Origin: Brachycybe producta
Lineage: Eukaryota; Arthropoda; Diplopoda; Playtdesmida; Andrognathidae
DNA: 64,000 nt
Direction of reading: 5' to 3'
Assembly: GCA_036925085.1 (NCBI GenBank)
Contig: JAUPFP010000046.1
Location: 1,061,501-1,125,500 of the forward strand
Below the pieces are notes generated by a model. That model saw nothing but the letters and a program-made list of their open reading frames with translations, was not told the origin of the DNA and did not search any database. Below, one piece after another: positions 34,901 through 45,463 of this stretch. Position numbers and translations under genes: made by a program. Within the stretch, counting starts at the first letter, position 1. Each line of letters opens with the position of its first letter.

Positions 34901-37594
34901 AAAAATCCTCGTTTAGATGAACCAACAATTATGTTTTCTTTTTCAATAAAAAAAAAACTGATTAGAGGCCAGCGCTCTAGTTAACAACTGATAGTAAAAA
35001 GACATCTAGCCTCTAACCAGCCCTTTTGATTAGGAAAAAAAAATCATAATTGCAGTTTTTCTCTAATGATGATTATTACTTCACAATTGGCACTCGGGCC
35101 ACAAATTGAGAAACAGTTGCTGTGATATTTGCATTTTACTCTTCTAGTTTAAAAGAAACAAGTGTTTCAGTGCATTTATTTGACTTAAAAGTTACCTTAA
35201 TCTCGATCTCATTGGCGTCAATGAACGCCTCGCGATCTTTTGATTCCGATTTCCGGAGTTCGATCGTACCCTCGGATCCATCTTCAGTTTCCGCGGTTTC
35301 GACTGTCTCCACGTTGAATGTCGTGTCTTTTGAATTAATTGGTACTGTACTAACCGGTTCTGGCAAATCCGAAGACGCATTTGTACGACAAATACTTAAA
35401 AAACATTCACATACACAAAAAAAAATCCAAACAAATATAATTAGCATCAAATTGAGTTTTCTCGAACAAACAATTTTGATAATGTAAACATTTGCTATAA
35501 TTCTGTTCGATTTTGTAAGGGTGCGTGTCCAGGCTACTCGTGCTCGAACACGGGCTCGGTGGGCGGGTGGCTCGTCGACAAGCCCGAGTAATGGTGGACG
35601 GACTCGCAAGCACAGGCAATTAGAAAACGGAATGAACAGAAGTTGGCTCCGCCCCTTTTCATGACGAACGGCAACTTCTAATTGGTTTGTTGTGTGGTTC
35701 GACGTTGAAAAGGGCGGAGCATGTGATGTCAGACTACATAACAAACCAATTAGAAGTTGCCGGTCGTCATAAAAAGGGCGGAACCAACTTCTGTTCATCC
35801 CGTTTTCTAATTGCCTGCCTCATGCAAGCAGCGATACAAGTAGCACGAGTAACGCAAGACAGGAGGGACTCGTCCGGCACCGCTTGGTGTCGGCCGTACA
35901 TCAAAGAGGAGCTCGTCAAGACTAGCAAGTCATTGGAACGAGCACAGTTTCGCCGTACTCGTGACGTCTCTCTCGATAACGAGTGCACTGGTAATTAAAA
36001 CTTCGTCGTCGCTCATCGGATCCGCATAAGAGTCAAAGCCTCTCGAGTAAAACTAAACTCTTCAAACCCTCAGTTGACAAGAGCGCGAGCCCAAGCCTGA
36101 CAAGCCAACATGGCCCGGACTGGCCTATCGGACTATACGACATTTTATTAAAATGGGCCAAGTTTAGTTTAAGGGTCGACTTTATATATATATATATATC
36201 ATGAAATAAACGATATTTTTTTGAATAATTATCGTATATTTATTATTTTTTTTTACTAAATCATTCTGTAAAACGTTGGGTAGAAAAACACAATTTCACA
36301 GCCATTTTTATTATATGAACTAGTAAACTTGTCGTGTAACTTGCACGAAAAAACGGGACCATAACTCAATCAGGTTAGAATACCCTGCTTTAACAAGGAC
36401 TATTATACCGTAGAGAAGAATTTGAAGCAATTAAGTGTACAAACATGGCGTCTGACACTATTAATATCCACAGTGTTTAGACGCCATAATGGTTCACCTT
36501 ATAGGAGACTAGAAGAGTAAATGAATCCCTTTTAAGAGTATTTTAATCAAGATTATCTTTTAAAATAATCCTTTTTTTACGAGACAAATCCACTTTTTAA
36601 TACATTTCTCAAAAGTGTTTAGAAACTAGACTTAATTTTCGGTGCTTGATTTAAAATTAAAAGGTGGCTTCATAGATATTTATTTTGCTTTTTTCCCACC
36701 GAACGGCGCCACTGCAGTGGCTAAACGGTATGCTCCATAGACGTTTTTTCTGTAAAATTTAGACGCAAAAACGTCAAACGTTTTTTTTTTTTTTAAATAT
36801 TATGAAAAAATTAAAATTGTCTCTTTAAAAACTAGAATGGTAACTGACATTACTTAAAATATATTTTGTGTTATTTGATCTTTCGTGATAAACGGGTTTT
36901 CACTGTTATTTTTTCGTGTTAAAGGAGGAATTTTTTAAGCTAATACCAAGAAACTAAACATAAAATATATTTTATTCGCTTTTTTGTTATCCTCTTCAGT
37001 GAATTTGTTCGTGTTAAACGAGATTCGCTTTAAAAGATACAAAGTTTATGCAATATAACAAGAGACAGTACTTTAAATTATATTTCGTGTTATCCGATGT
37101 TTCGTGATAAACGGTTTTCACTGTTATTTTTCGTGTTAAAGGATGAATTTTTAAGCTAATACCAAGAAACTAAATATAAAATATATTTTGTGTTATGTGA
37201 TTTCTTGTTATCCGTATTAAACCTTAGACTATTACTTTACCTTAAGATTATTAGTCTAAGATTAAACATCTTTCAGAATCAGAAATACAATTTTTATGCG
37301 ATACCATTTGAGAAGCAGACCTAAAATATATTTCGTGTTATCCGATTTTTCATGATAAACGGATTCCACATCAATTATTTTTCAACATAACGACGATGTA
37401 ATAATGTACGTGGGTTATTTATGACACAAGAATGAAAGAGTGAATGACACTTTTTAAAAACAGAATTAAATTTATTACGATTACCATTGGAAGAGGAGGA
37501 GGAGGAGGAGAATGACCGTAAAAGCGAATCGTTGTGGCGGCCGACGTCCAAACCAAAGAGACGACGAACAGAAAATCAACTTCTTCTTCTTCAT
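25777..37594 (-). CDS. SUCO: SUN domain-containing ossification factor homologue (SUCO/SLP1 family)
   Basis: Eleven exons: 37485-37594, 35196-35394, 34622-34800, 30716-31110, 29665-30074, 29339-29597, 29182-29260, 27640-28924, 27166-27574, 26851-26921, 25777-26295. They join to 1304 residues (human about 1250). The order matches SUCO: a signal anchor (VILLLLLF), a Ser/acidic region, the [14 protein letters not shown] motif, a SUN-like domain (about 320-460; [17 protein letters not shown], then [15 protein letters not shown]), a long Ser-rich region, a coiled coil (about 920-970; [14 protein letters not shown]), a membrane segment (about 1012-1034) and a basic tail containing DLLIVEP. The family works in the rough ER, protecting nascent secretory and membrane proteins. 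The exon 4 end is uncertain: only a GC donor (CAAG|GCACGA) gives the right phase, so a GC-AG intron or an unseen microexon is needed. A Cys-rich segment opens exon 8. Confidence 0.9.
30370..30676. repeat. Representative fold-back element of the dominant intron repeat
   Basis: The two arms are inverted. The left reads from AAGGTGTTTTTAAAG through TTTTAGAAACTAGAAGGATA to ATATCTTTCAAAATAAACTA; the right reads back through TTTATTTTGAACAATATCA and CTTCTAGTTTCTAAA to a TTAAAAAACACCT end. Arms or whole copies occur near 1332-1470, 8340-8420, 10550-10660, 12855-12990, 13555-13735, 13810-14010, 15360-15650, 17275-17720, 19135-19215, 22205-22570, 23110-23270, 26390-26660, 31430-31660, 32130-32580, 33070-33640, 42750-43035, 43195-43490, 43781-44055, 45755-46020, 50290-50441, 51580-52020, 52735-53005, 61685-61780 and 63430-63900. 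No coding sequence is carried. Confidence 0.85.
34829..35138. mobile_element. MITE with GGATTTTTATGCAATATCAA termini (copy 3)
   Basis: It has the same arms as the copies at 15219 and 16044, with an eroded right end. It fills most of the SUCO intron between exons 2 and 3, beginning 29 bp from the exon 3 acceptor. Confidence 0.75.
35510..36120. other. GC-rich block split by a palindromic MITE
   Basis: Inside SUCO intron 1, about 400 bp of unusually GC-rich sequence (35510-35612 and 35818-36120) is interrupted by a ~205-bp palindromic MITE. Motifs such as CTCGTGCT/AGCACGAG and ACTCGT/ACGAGT recur in both orientations on the two sides, hinting at a larger inverted-repeat element that the MITE entered. 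Frames are open on both strands, but no family is recognisable. Confidence 0.45.
35613..35817. mobile_element. Palindromic MITE, ~205-bp family (copy 3)
   Basis: This is the best preserved copy. It has CAGGCAATTAGAAAACGG at the left and the inverse at the right, with AACAGAAGTTGGCTCCGCCC arms and a nested CAACTTCTAATTGGTTTGTT pair. Its near-perfect symmetry suggests recent activity or ongoing correction. Confidence 0.9.
36850..37400 (+). repeat. Tandem ~220-bp repeats in SUCO intron 1
   Basis: Three partial units share TATATTTCGTGTTATCCGAT, TCGTGATAAACGG, TTTTCGTGTTAAAGGA and AAGCTAATACCAAGAAACTA in the same order, beginning near 36858, 37078 and 37325. Related CGTGTTA-rich sequence appears at 9340-9490 inside the TA-flanked element, so the units may derive from that element's interior. 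Confidence 0.65.
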
Positions 37595-38494
37595 AATCGA
37601 TTCTGAAACGTCCCACATTCAAAAGCGCACATTCTATTAAACAAACGCCGTACTATTCTTCTTCTTCTCAATTAATAAACAAATATATAATGAAAGGAAT
37701 CTAAATATGACGTGGACTTCCGAAGAAGAAAAAAAAAAGACGTTTCAAAAAGCAACGTAAAAATTCCACTCACTGATTGCGATTCATTAGTAACCGGTTC
37801 ATGAAATAAGAAACCGATTATAATACTAACTTCAACAACGAACTTACTGCCACCCTGTGAGAAGACTCACAACTAAAGTTAGCCAACGTCATAAAACCGG
37901 TGACGGCGGTTAATTCAAATAGAGTGAATCCAAGTTTTGAGAGTGGAAATGCAGGGGGTGTGGCTTATCGGCCATATTGCAAAGACCCTGAAAAAAATTT
38001 ATGAACAAAAAAATATATAATGTATGAAAACATTAATGCAGTTTTGTCGGAAATCTACATATTGTAATTCACATTTTTGTAGTCTGAAATTCACGATGAC
38101 AATTCCAAGAAAAAACATCGATATATCGCTTGTCCGATATATCGTATCAATCGATATTTTTTTCACATGTCGATATATCAATATATTAACATATTTTACT
38201 TTTTTGCTTTTTCAACAATTGTTGACGTTTCAGACCTCACCGAGTCTAAAGCAGCAATAAAAAATCTTTTTTTTAAGGTAGAGGCCTAAAATTACAAAAA
38301 AAAACGTGTAATTAATAATAGAACAGATTGAAATACATTGGAAATGACTTACTTCAGCTCTATATATCGAAAAAATATCGATACATCCATCCTATATATC
38401 AAAATATTATTGATGTAAAAACATCGATAGCCACTATAAATATATCGAAGCTAGCTAAGGCACGAACTTTAAAAAAAAGATTGGCAAGGATCAC

Positions 38495-38570
38495 AAGTGG
38501 GATTTGAACCCTCAGAATATGGGTTCAGGTCTAGAAGCTTTAACCATCTAGGCTACTGTGCCAACTGCCC
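38495..38570 (-). repeat. tRNA-like SINE head at the start of array A
   Basis: On the minus strand, TGGCACAGTAGCCTAGATGG is followed at tRNA spacing by GGGTTCAAATCCCACTTG, giving box A- and box B-like signals. A close copy occurs at 56850-56925, where array B begins. It is probably a retroposed tRNA-derived module, not a functional tRNA, because the anticodon arm is poorly paired. Confidence 0.6.
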
Positions 38571-38589
38571 AAGAAAGAATTTTAACAAT

Positions 38590-40830
38590 AAATACATTTC
38601 TAAATTTTAAATCCATTAAAATTAATTAAAAGACACCACTGGGGTTCGACCCCAAGACCTCCAACACAGAAGGCAGTGACTTTACAACGACAGCTACACT
38701 GGCAACAGTCACAAAACAAAGAATAAAATTATACTTAGGAATTGTCTAACAATATATCAAACAACTAAGAAAATAAAAAAATTCAGCCAAAATAGATGGC
38801 GCCACCGTCTCCATTAAAAAAATTTTGCCAAAAAGCAAAAACCTTTTTTTGAGGTATAGGATTTTTAACATAGAACTTTTTTAATTAATGTTTCAAATGT
38901 TTGAAGACAGGGGCGCTATAATCAACTATTACATAGAGTCCATGTATAAAGTGTTAGGTTAGTGGGTTAGTGTTGAGTTAGGTTACAACTAATTAGAAAT
39001 TGATGACGCTCATAAAAGGGTGGAGCCAAAAAATTCTGAAGCTGTCTACAGATGGCTGTCAGGCGTTTAGAGACAGCGGAAGAAGGTCATTTGCCCTGCC
39101 CTTTTATAAGTGTTAGACCAAATATCAACCAATTAGTAATTGCCATCTCACATAAAAGGGCGGGGCATGTGGCATCATTTTAACAATAAATATAATGATG
39201 TTTATTTTAACAATTTGAAAATATTAAAAACAAAGAGACACTACTGAGATTTGAACCCATGGACACAAATTCACAAGCCAGAGATGCTACCAACACAGCT
39301 ACACTGACAACTGTTTATTTAATAAATTATACTAAGGATTTGTCAAACAAATCTATAAAAATAAATTTAAAAAAAATTCAGCCAAAGTAGATGGAGCCAC
39401 CGTCTCCATTAAAAAAATTTTGCCAAAAAGCAAAAACTTTTTTTGAAGGTATAGGATTTTTAACATAGAACTTTTTTAATTAATGTTTCAAATGTTTGAA
39501 GACAGGGGCACTATAATCAACTATTACATAGAGTCCATGTATAAAGTGTTAGGTTAGTGGGTTAGTGTTGGGTTAGGGGGTTAGTGTTGGGTTAGGTTAC
39601 AACTAATTAGAAATTGATGACGCTCATAAAAGGGTGGAGCCAAAAAATTCTGACGCTGTCTACAGATGCCTGTCAGGCGTTTGGAGACAGCGGAAGAAGG
39701 TCATTTGCCCTGCCCTTTTATAAGTCAGACCAAATATCAACCAATTAGTAATTGCCATCTCACATAAAAGGGCGGGGCATGTGGCATTATTTTAACAATA
39801 AATATAATTATGTTTATTTTAATAATTTGAAAATATTAAAAACAAAGAGACACTACTGAGATTTGAACCCATGGACACAAATTCACAAGCCAGAGATGCT
39901 ACCAATACAGCTATACTGACAACTGTTTGTTTAAAAAATTATACTAAGGATTTGTCAAACAAATCTATAAAATAAATTTAAAAAAAATTCAGCCAAAGTA
40001 GATGGAGCCACGGTCTCCATTAAAAATTTTTTGCCAAAAAGCAAAAACTTTTTTTTGAGGTATAGGATTTTTAACATAGAACTTTTTTATTTAATGTTTC
40101 AAATGTTTGAAAACAGGGGCGCTACAATCAACTATTATATAGAGTCCATGTATAAAGTGTTAGGTTAGTGGGTTAGTGTTGGTTTAGGGGGTTAGTGTTG
40201 GGTTAGGTTACAACTAATTAGCAATTGATGACGCTCAGAAAAGGGTGGAGCCAAAAAATTCTGAAGCTGTCTACAGATGCCTGTCAGGCGTTTGGAGACA
40301 GCGGAAGAAGGTCATTTGCCCTGCCCTTTTATAAAGGGCGGGGCATGTGGCATTATTTTAACAATAAATATAATTATGTTTATTTTAATAATTTGAAAAT
40401 ATTAAAAACAAAGAGACACTACTGAGATTTGAACCCATGGACACAGATTCACAAGCCAGAGATGCTACCAATACAGCTATACTAACAACTGCTTATTTAA
40501 AAAATTATACTAAGGATTTGTCAAACAAATCTATAAAATAAATTTTAAAAAAATTCAGCCAAAGTAGATGGAGCCACGGTCTCCATTAAAAAATTTTTAC
40601 CAAAAAGCAAAAACTTTTTTTTGAGGTATAGGATTTTTAACATAGAACTTTTTTAATTAATGTTTCAAATGTTTGAAGACAGGGGCGCTATAATCAACTG
40701 TTACATAGAGTCCATGTATAAAGTGTTAGGTTAGTGGGGTTAGTGTTGGGTTAGGTTAGTGGGGTTAGTGTTGGGTTAGGTTAGGTGTGGGTTAGGTTAG
40801 GTGTGGGTTAGGTAATTTTAGATTTTTCTC
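38590..40830. repeat. Tandem array A, ~600-bp composite units
   Basis: Four units are marked by CAGCCAAAGTAGATGGAGCC (one base differs in the first) at 38784, 39379, 39990 and 40556. Each holds a tRNA-like module on the minus strand (GGGTTCAAATCTCAGTAGTG), a segment with GACAGGGGCGCTATAATC, a telomere-like G-rich stretch, and sequence related to the palindromic MITE (AACTAATTAGAAATTGATGA, AAAAGGGCGGGGCATGTG). The array ends in a longer G-rich run (40720-40815). No gene is contained. Confidence 0.9.
40720..40815 (+). repeat. Telomere-like G-rich repeats
   Basis: Irregular repeats of GTTAGG, GTTAGTGGG and GTGTTGGGTTAGG run for about 95 bp at the end of array A. Shorter versions sit in each array unit (for example 39547-39600, 57318-57368, 59755-59815). 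They resemble degenerate TTAGGG telomeric repeats, but no perfect telomere run is present. Confidence 0.7.
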
Positions 40831-41068
40831 TCTACCAACTGTGACATAAGACCTGAAACAATTTGAAAAGGCTTTAAAAGGGCCTAAAAAGCTCATATAA
40901 TTGGGAAAATTCAAATTTCTAAAAAATAATTTGAGAAACTGTTACCACTAGATATCTCTATTCAAAGGTCTGAAAAAATAAGCTTGCCCCGCCCCCCCCC
41001 CCTTTAATACCAAAAGTGAATATTTCATATATCACCATGGCAAGTTTAAAAAATAACCAGTAGATGGA

Positions 41069-41245
41069 CAGGTATGTAAAGACACACAGATGTTTGCTCT
41101 GCACTTTTATGAGTGTCAGACCAAATATCAACCAATTGAAAAGTGCGGGGCATGTGACGTCAGACCACATAACGAATCAATTAGAAATTGCCTGCCCTCA
41201 AAAAAGGGGCGGAGCAAACATCTGCGTGTTCCTGTCTTTACTTGC
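41069..41245. mobile_element. Diverged palindromic MITE (copy 4)
   Basis: It has TGTAAAGACACACAGATGTT arms with the inverse at the right, and an inner AACCAATTGAAAAGTGCGGG region related to the 205-bp family. It lies beside array A. Confidence 0.65.
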
Positions 41246-41313
41246 TTCTAATGGATGGTGCCAGCATCTCCATTAAAAAGTTTACTAAAATTTGGACGAT
41301 GAACATTTTTAGA

Positions 41314-41505
41314 CAGGCAATTGTGCCCAGCATTAAAATTTTATTGGCCCCGCCCTATTATGAGAGCACGATCAAATATCAACCAATTAGAAATTGAAAA
41401 GGGCCAGGCATGTGACATCAGATCAAGTAACATACTAATTAGAAATTGATGACTTTCATAAAAAGGCGGGGCCAATAAAATTTTAATGCTGGGCACAATT
41501 GCCTG
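41314..41505. mobile_element. Palindromic MITE, CAGGCAATTG variant (copy 5)
   Basis: The ends CAGGCAATTGTGCCCAGCAT and ATGCTGGGCACAATTGCCTG are perfect inverses, with AAAATTTTATTGGCCCCGCC arms inside. The same variant occurs at 56656-56794 beside array B. Confidence 0.9.
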
Positions 41506-42078
41506 TAATTTTTAGGGAATAGTTTTTCATTAATTTTTAGATAAAGGTGGCGCTGTAATCAAATATTACTGTCTTTTTAGTGATCAAGTTCGACTGCAAA
41601 ATGTAATCCGCTTGTCAAAAATACCAACCACTTCGAGACCACGGAAATGATTGAAAAGTGACCCAAGTGTAGTTGAATTAACTGTAAAAAAAATTAAAAC
41701 AAGAAAAAAAGGACTTTGACGAGAAAATATTCGAAATTGTTGCTAAATCCATGTTGTTCAGATGAAGCAATTATTTAGAACACACAGGCGACTTTTGAAA
41801 GACTTTTAGGCTATAAAAATAAAGTCGATGGTCGCTGGACTGTCATCCAATGTATTTTCTATGAAAGGACGGTAACCATGGCACAAAGGCGGAGGCAGCT
41901 TGTAACTGTGTGCCAAGGTGTAACTGATCCACTCGAGCAACCGGTTCACTTACACATATTTTATATTATTGAATAAATCAGCATATTTTATTCAGTCTTT
42001 AAAATATAATCACTATTTAATTACACTTGAAAATAAGACATACCTTTTGTAAAATACTTGTAAACAGTATTTTGTAAA

Positions 42079-44892
42079 TTAAACTATTGAAGCCGTAACA
42101 TTTACACAAACTATTTCGTCCTCGGCATCATCCAGAAGGACCCATCTCGTACTGAAATTATGCATCTTATAATAAAAAAATAATCAAAAACGAATTATTG
42201 TTTGTCATGTTGCTTAAAATATAAGTTGAGCTTAAACGATGATGCAAGACAAAACTCTCTATTGTAAGTCAATGGAGTTTTTAAGTTAAGCTTTAAAATT
42301 CGGAATGCGACCATTAAGACCGACAAATAATTTTGACAACAAATTTTGTTAATTCATTTTTGTATTAATTTCTAAAAAAAAATTATGCTATTTTCTACCA
42401 AAGAATTAAAATAATTAAGTTTGTATTTACGTTTCTTAATTATTCGAACTTTTTTAAAAATTGTTTCATAAAAATTGTGAAATTGTAAAAAAAAAAAACC
42501 TGATGAAACTTACCGAAGGATACCAATTTAAAACTGGGAAACTGTTTCTGTAAGTGTACTGGTTCCCTTTTATTAGAGGACAATTGACTCCATATTTCGG
42601 ACCACAGCCTTCAGGACTCAGAGTTATAAAAGGCAATTCTACTCCGAATGCCATTGTTGCAAATGCTTTCACTGACAAACTTTTAGAGTTGGAGCCTTCA
42701 AAACAAAATATTATAAAGTCATTTTTAAGATGGTTTACGGACAGTTGATTTTTCGAACGTTGATATATCTTTTAGAAGACAAAATTAAGATAAATTAGTG
42801 TTTAGAGACTAGATGGGTAATTTAATCACTTAAAGGTATCTTTTATGTTAATATATTTCGAAAATAAACCTTTTATAGAGAAACTTTTTAAAAAAATTAA
42901 AAAAGTTCGTCAGCTTAAAGTTGGATCATTTTCAAACTCAAATAAAAAGTTTATTTTTAAAGATATCAACGTGAAAAACACATTCTAGTTTCTATTCATT
43001 TCGCACCTGGAAGACAGACTAATCAAAGTTCAAACAAAGTTTAAAACCAAATTAAGCTAATTATTAAAACTTTGTTTTAATCTAAAAATAATTATGTAAA
43101 TTTATGGACTTTTTTTTAAGACATAAAATATGAAAATGAAACATATTTTAATGTTTTATATGAAAAAACTTTAAACGTTTACAAACTGGTTATTCTGCAA
43201 TTTCAGAAGAGGAAATTGTAAGTGTTTTAGAAACTAGAACAGTAGCAGCATCATTTAAGGTTATTTTTTATGTTTATCTTTCAAAACAAACTTTGTATAA
43301 CCAATTAAAATATAATCTGTTTAAAAAGTTGGATCATTTTGACACACACTTTAAAAAGTTTATTTTAAAAAACATCAAAAACAGGAAAATACTATTAAGT
43401 CAGTCAGCTACCCTTCTAGTTTCTAAAGCACTTTCAAGCCTTATCCTTCATATCAAACCTAAAATTCAGAATAACAAAAGTTCGAGAGTTTAATATCAAG
43501 AACTGAAAAGTTATCTACAAAGTTTAAAATCAATAAATTGTTTTCATTATTCGTTTTTTATGATTTCAAGGATTGTTTTCTGTAATTTCCGATTGATTTA
43601 CCCGGAATAAATGTCAACGAAAGGCCAACATCACGACCTTTCCTTAAAATACACGGAGGATGGTTAGGAGAGCAATTTGTAACTTCCATATTGATAATTT
43701 GCCCACTCGGTACCACATTCACTGTAATTAAAACAAATAGTAAGTTAATTAACAAACATAAAATAACTTATTTAACTAAGGTGGTTTAGGAACAGCTGGT
43801 TTTCGAACACTCATTATTCTGTTTCTCAAGAGCAAAATCAAGAAAAACTAGAAGAGTAATCCACTAAAAGGGTATTTTCATGTTAATATCTTTCAAAATT
43901 AGCTTTCATTTTACCCTATAAAAAGTTTATTTTGAAAGATATCAACATAAAAATACCTTTCAGTGAATGAGATACCATTCTTGTTTCTAAGAAATATTCC
44001 AGTTTTTTTTACTCCTGAAAGATGGCATTACCACAGTTCATAAACCACCTTAAATACAGGAATAAAGATGTTTAGCGTAATTTAATTGAGGTCAATATAT
44101 CACTACATGAGAGAGAGGGGCATTACAGCCCATTGACCCAATTGTTTCAAAAGAAAACTTTATAGAAAAATTCACAAACACAAAAAACTATTTAATCTTT
44201 AAATATTTTTATACAAAGTTTACAGAAATAAATTTTCTTATTGAAAATTCGAAACAGAATTTAATGCGGAAACAATCCAAATATAGATTTAAAACAATTT
44301 ACACAGAATATGAAATTTTAAAACTATGATCACTGTTGGTTAATTAACAAATTGTTGTATTTGCTTTCCTTAATTTTTTTACTGAATTTGAGAAGAAAAA
44401 AAATTCCAAAAGTTTCAAAATTAAATTGAAAAATAGCAATAAAAGATGTAAAACGGGAATTAAGAGTTGGAACACACAAGACCACTTTTCGACCGCCAGT
44501 CGAAGGTGGTTGCAATGTATTTTCTATGTAAAGACTCAAAAGTGGTCGGTTTCGACGACAATCAGATTTAATTCTGTAAAAACGTCTTGTGTGTCAATGG
44601 CCTAAACATCATTTTTTTTTGGAAATTCTGGTGAAATTAATATGCAATTTAATTTCATTTTTGCCATTCTATAACTTTTTAGTTTTGAGAAACGTTTCTT
44701 AATTTAGCTTAATAAAGCTTTGATCATAACTCCGATTATATTATCTAATACATCTTTTACACATCGTAAATACAAGTGAATTTACTAAAAAAAAATTTTA
44801 AAATAAATTAAAACCGACTTACGGCATGTTGGATATTGAGCCAAAACAGCATCCAAAACAAGGAGAATCAAAACTGCACATTTGTTCTTCAT
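42079..44892 (-). CDS. NPC2: NPC2-like lysosomal sterol-transfer protein (ML domain)
   Basis: Exons: 44823-44892, 43602-43721, 42514-42671, 42079-42165, joined in phase to 144 residues (human 151). The first ~18 residues form a signal peptide (CAVLILLVLDAVLA). The rest is one MD-2-related lipid-recognition domain. Its six cysteines sit where NPC2 has three disulfides (Cys23, 40, 47, 86, 94, 136), and the landmark PKYGVNCPLIKG corresponds to the family GINCP region. NPC2 carries unesterified cholesterol in the lysosome lumen to NPC1. The last exon begins after TATAAG at 42165 rather than at the nearer CAG, because only that acceptor keeps phase. The Cys86-Cys94 loop is two residues longer than I recall for vertebrates. 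A minus-strand AATAAA lies at 41987-41992. Confidence 0.9.
42750..43035. repeat. Fold-back intron repeat (NPC2 intron copy)
   Basis: Left arm: a TTTAGAGACTAGATGGGTAA motif then AAAATAAACC. Right arm: AAAAAGTTTATTTTTAAAGA then TTCTAGTTTCTA. Between the arms sits the loop motif AAAGTTGGATCATTTTCAAA, which many copies share. Two further copies lie at 43195-43490 and 43781-44055. Confidence 0.8.
44465..44602. mobile_element. Diverged MITE with CACAAGACCACTTTT arm
   Basis: The left GTTGGAACACACAAGACC and right GTCTTGTGTGTCAATGGCC are related inverses, and the left inner arm matches the element at 11111-11306. It lies in NPC2 intron 1. Confidence 0.65.
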
Positions 44893-45463
44893 CGCACGAA
44901 TCATTTATTAATACTAATAATATTGTGCCAAAATATCTTCTTCTTCTACTGGTTCTATGAACTTTGTTTTCAGTGAAAAAAAATTTAACAATAACAACGA
45001 AAAAAAAAAGGTAGCACGACTTAAAAATGATAGCCAAAAGGCAGGTCAAAATTTCTATTTTGTATTTCTTCCCCCTCCTTTTTTCTCCTCTCTCTCCTCC
45101 TCCTCAAGTAAGGGGTTGCCCCAAATTATTTAAAACTGTTACCTCTCAAGTGGATTTGAATGCAACAAACTTAGAAACTAAACATGGTTGACAATTTTAA
45201 GAGGAATCAAAACGTTTCCACTTTCGATGTTTACACTAAAAACACACAACTTCTGTCTAGTTTTGTTTTAAGAGATAACGACAAACATAAAAACCACAGG
45301 TGGTATGAGATAATACACGAGGTGACGTCATTCTCATGAATTAATAAGCAACACAGTCGTTTATTAAAAAAATAGCTATAAAAATTGCCCATTTATTGGT
45401 TCAAAAGTAACAAAAGTGAAAAATATAATATTAAATACGAAAGAATATTAAAGATACTTTCCT

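Noticed and set aside
35136..35798. 220-residue minus-strand frame running through SUCO exon 2 into upstream DNA
   Set aside because: Only 35196-35394 fits the SUCO splice phases; the rest reads through the GC-rich block and the palindromic MITE.
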